DNA of 9,235 bases from Xanthobacteraceae bacterium (GTDB lineage Bacteria > Pseudomonadota > Alphaproteobacteria > Rhizobiales > Xanthobacteraceae). Location: the NCBI GenBank assembly GCA_030648135.1, contig JAUSIF010000300.1, positions 1 to 9,235 of the forward strand, in the 5' to 3' direction. A program made the position numbers and the translations under genes. The notes under the pieces were generated by a model. That model worked only from the letters and a program-made list of their open reading frames with translations, made no database searches and had not been told where the DNA came from. This document shows positions 7,299-9,235 of the stretch, piece after piece (position 1 is the stretch's first letter; each line of letters starts with the position of its first letter).

Positions 7299-8333
7299 AT
7301 GACAGCAATGGTTCCGCGCATCAGCGGGAAGGCCCTCTCGCCCTGGCGCTTCTGCATCGCGCCGATGATGGAATGGACCGACCGGCACTGCCGGTTCTTC
7401 CATCGGTTGCTCACGCGCCGCGCGCGACTCTACACCGAGATGCTGACCACCGGGGCGATCTTGCATGGCGACCGCGCACGCCTGCTGGATTTCGACCCGG
7501 CAGAGCATCCGCTGGCGCTTCAGCTCGGCGGCTCCGAACCGCGCGAGCTTGCCGCCGCGGCGCGGATCGCCGCGGACCTCGGCTATGACGAAGTGAACCT
7601 CAATGTCGGATGTCCGTCCGACCGGGTGCAAAACGGCCGCTTCGGCGCCTGCCTGATGGCGGAACCCGCTCATGTCGCCGATTGCGTCGCCGCCATGAAG
7701 GCAGCGGTGGCGGTGCCGGTCACGGTCAAATGTCGGCTCGGAATCGACGATCAGGATTCCGAAGCGACGCTCGACCGCTTCGCCGATGCAATCGTCGCCG
7801 CGGGCGCCGATGCGCTCGTCGTGCATGCGCGCAAGGCCTGGCTCGCGGGCCTCTCCCCGCGCGAGAACCGCGACGTCCCGCCGCTCGACCACGGTCGCGT
7901 GCACCGCCTGAAGCGGCGCCTAGCGCACGTCCCGGTCGTGATCAACGGCGGCATCCGCACGCTTGCGGAAATCGAGCGGCATCTCGATCTGGTCGACGGC
8001 GTGATGTTGGGGCGCGCCGCCTATGAGAATCCGGAGCTTCTACTCGCCATCGATCCGCGACTGTTCGGCGAGCCGGCCCCCTTCGACGATCCGCACGCGG
8101 CCGTCGAGGCGTTCATTCCCTATATCGAGCGCGCGCTCGCGAAGGGCGCGCGGCTGCACGACGTCACGCGCCACCTGCTCGGCATGTTCCGCGGCGCACC
8201 CGGCGCGCGCGCCTACCGCCGCCATCTCGCGACCGAGGCGGTGAAACCGGGCGCCGGCCCCGAGGTGCTGCGCGATGCGCTCGCAAGGGTGCTGGACAAG
8301 ACTGCGGAATTCGCGCACACCGCCGCGGCCTGA
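7299..8333 (+). CDS. dusA: tRNA-dihydrouridine(20/20a) synthase DusA
   Basis: A 344-residue cytoplasmic flavoenzyme that reduces uridine at positions 20/20a of the tRNA D-loop to dihydrouridine with FMN and NADPH. It matches DusA along its length. The N-terminal TIM barrel starts with APMMEWTDRHCRFF (21-34) and YTEMLTTGAILHG (45-57). The DusA signature NVGCPSDRVQNGRFGACLM is at 102-120 and holds the catalytic Cys105. FMN and tRNA residues follow: Lys144 in VTVKCRLGIDDQDS, His176-Ala-Arg-Lys in HARKAWLAGLSPREN, the phosphate-binding INGGIRT (215-221), and GVMLGRAAYENP (234-245). The C-terminal helical tRNA-binding domain runs from about 262. The signature 'NENREIPPLD'-type segment (NRDVPPLD) and the continuous match set it apart from DusB and DusC. 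The length is normal. A TSUP permease gene follows 30 bp downstream on the same strand, so the two may share a transcript, with no obvious functional link. Confidence 0.96.
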   Translation: MTAMVPRISGKALSPWRFCIAPMMEWTDRHCRFFHRLLTRRARLYTEMLTTGAILHGDRARLLDFDPAEHPLALQLGGSEPRELAAAARIAADLGYDEVNLNVGCPSDRVQNGRFGACLMAEPAHVADCVAAMKAAVAVPVTVKCRLGIDDQDSEATLDRFADAIVAAGADALVVHARKAWLAGLSPRENRDVPPLDHGRVHRLKRRLAHVPVVINGGIRTLAEIERHLDLVDGVMLGRAAYENPELLLAIDPRLFGEPAPFDDPHAAVEAFIPYIERALAKGARLHDVTRHLLGMFRGAPGARAYRRHLATEAVKPGAGPEVLRDALARVLDKTAEFAHTAAA

Positions 8334-8354
8334 CCCGCCCATATCCTCATTTCC

Positions 8355-8358
8355 GGAG
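8355..8358 (+). promoter_or_regulatory. Ribosome binding site of the TSUP permease gene
   Basis: GGAG within TTTCCGGAGCACTC lies five bases before the ATG at 8364. It fits translation from that start inside the 30-bp gap after dusA. Confidence 0.55.
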
Positions 8359-8363
8359 CACTC

Positions 8364-9197
8364 ATGCTCTTCGGCATATCCGTCGGCGAGCTTGTTTTTC
8401 TCCTGGTAGCGATTCTGCTTGCCGGTGCGCTGTCCGGGCTTCTTTCCGGCTTGTTCGGCATCGGCGGATCGACCGTCATCATTCCCGTTCTCTACGAGTT
8501 CTTTCGCATCCTCGGCGTGCCCGATGAGGTGCGCATGCAACTCTGCATCGGCACCGCGATGGCGATTACCATACCGACCATTCTGCGCGCCTATTACGCG
8601 CATCGTGCCCAAAGCGCGGTGCTCGGCGAGGTTCTGCGCATCTGGGCGGTGCCGGTCGTGCTCGGCGTGGTGGCGGGAAGCGTCATCGCATATGTCGCCC
8701 CCGGCGTACTTTTCAAGATCGTGTTCGTGTTGTTTGCGATTTTCATGGCCGTGAAATTGTTGTTCGGCCGCGATACCTGGCGTATCGCCGATGATCTCCC
8801 GGGAACGCCCACCATGGTCGCCGGCGGCTTCGCCATCGGGTGCTTGTCCACGCTGGTCGGCATCGCCGGCGGCTCGCTCTCGACCCTGTTCCTTGCCTTA
8901 TATGGCCGGCCGTTCCACGCGGCGGTCGCGACTTCCACCGGTCTCGGCGTGTTGATCGGGATTCCGGCCACGCTCGGCTACATGATCGCCGGCTGGCCGC
9001 AGCAGGCGCTGATGCCGCCCTTCTCCGTCGGCTATGTCTCGTTGCTGGGTATCCTGCTGTTCGCTCCGGCGAGCATGCTGGCAGCGCCCTACGGCGCAAG
9101 GCTGGCGCACCGGATGTCGAAGCGCCGGCTGGAAGTCGCGTTCGGTATCTTCTTGGTACTGATCGCGGCGCGCTTCACCGTGGCTCTATTCGTCTAG
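8364..9197 (+). CDS. TSUP (TauE/SafE) family membrane permease, putative sulfite/organoanion exporter
   Basis: A 277-residue polytopic inner-membrane protein of the TauE/SafE (TSUP) family, which moves sulfur-containing or small organic anions such as sulfite, sulfoacetate or related compounds; the substrate cannot be assigned here. Hydrophobic stretches cover nearly the whole chain, with about eight TM segments, and a charged loop around 135-147 (GRDTWRIADDLPG) joins the two halves. The family's internal duplication is plain: GLLSGLFGIGGSTVIIPVL at about 25-43 in the first half and GCLSTLVGIAGGSLSTLFLA at about 159-178 in the second, each followed by a conserved small-residue helix (IGTAMAITIPT at 62-72; VATSTGLGVLIGIPAT at 188-203). 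Length is typical. The start has a good ribosome binding site. No sulfur-oxidation, taurine or cysteine gene lies nearby to hint at the substrate; the only same-strand neighbour is dusA. Confidence 0.9.
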   Translation: MLFGISVGELVFLLVAILLAGALSGLLSGLFGIGGSTVIIPVLYEFFRILGVPDEVRMQLCIGTAMAITIPTILRAYYAHRAQSAVLGEVLRIWAVPVVLGVVAGSVIAYVAPGVLFKIVFVLFAIFMAVKLLFGRDTWRIADDLPGTPTMVAGGFAIGCLSTLVGIAGGSLSTLFLALYGRPFHAAVATSTGLGVLIGIPATLGYMIAGWPQQALMPPFSVGYVSLLGILLFAPASMLAAPYGARLAHRMSKRRLEVAFGIFLVLIAARFTVALFV

Positions 9198-9235
9198 CGC
9201 GCTTGCTTCGCCCGCATCACCAGCTGGCCGCCGCG
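9198..9235. other. Right-edge flank, possibly the 3' tail of a minus-strand gene
   Basis: These 38 bases are too short for a firm call. On the minus strand a frame is open from the window edge and reads RGGQLVMRAKQAR before a TAG at 9194-9196 that overlaps the permease stop. This would suit a convergent neighbour, but a second minus frame is also open to a stop in the permease end, so the frame is uncertain and the family is not recognisable. Confidence 0.2.

Overview
This is a high-GC, densely coded chromosomal stretch with six protein-coding genes and very little non-coding DNA. Gene content and protein style point to an alphaproteobacterium, most likely of the Hyphomicrobiales (Rhizobiales). 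The pointers are a PleC/PdhS-type cell-cycle histidine kinase, a cluster of GANTC sites (the alphaproteobacterial CcrM methylation target) in front of it, and the alphaproteobacterial style of the other proteins. No RNA gene, mobile element, CRISPR array or phage remnant is visible, and codon use looks uniform throughout.

Layout. (1) Bases 1-2346, plus strand: the 3' four-fifths of glnE, glutamine synthetase adenylyltransferase/adenylyl-removing enzyme, cut by the left edge. (2) Bases 2375-4666, minus strand and convergent with glnE: a membrane-bound histidine kinase with a periplasmic domain, two PAS domains and a PleC/PdhS-like transmitter. (3) Bases 4667-4823: a 157-bp divergent control region with four GANTC sites. 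(4) Bases 4824-5807, plus strand: a medium-chain zinc alcohol dehydrogenase with both zinc sites intact. (5) Bases 5779-7176, minus strand: a cation diffusion facilitator with three tandem cytoplasmic domains instead of the usual one; its 3' end overlaps the dehydrogenase by 29 bp, tail to tail. (6) Bases 7177-7298: a second divergent spacer. (7) Bases 7299-8333, plus strand: dusA, tRNA-dihydrouridine synthase A. (8) Bases 8364-9197, plus strand: a TSUP (TauE/SafE) permease 30 bp after dusA, probably co-transcribed. (9) The last 38 bases may hold the tail of a minus-strand gene.

The genes do not form one pathway. They cover nitrogen control (glnE), cell-cycle or polarity signalling (the kinase), redox metabolism, zinc efflux, tRNA modification and anion export. 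I see no clearly new system. The two points most worth checking are the extended CDF transporter, where added domains 2 and 3 appear to keep the YiiP-type zinc ligands while domain 1 has lost them, and the GANTC cluster upstream of the PleC-like kinase.
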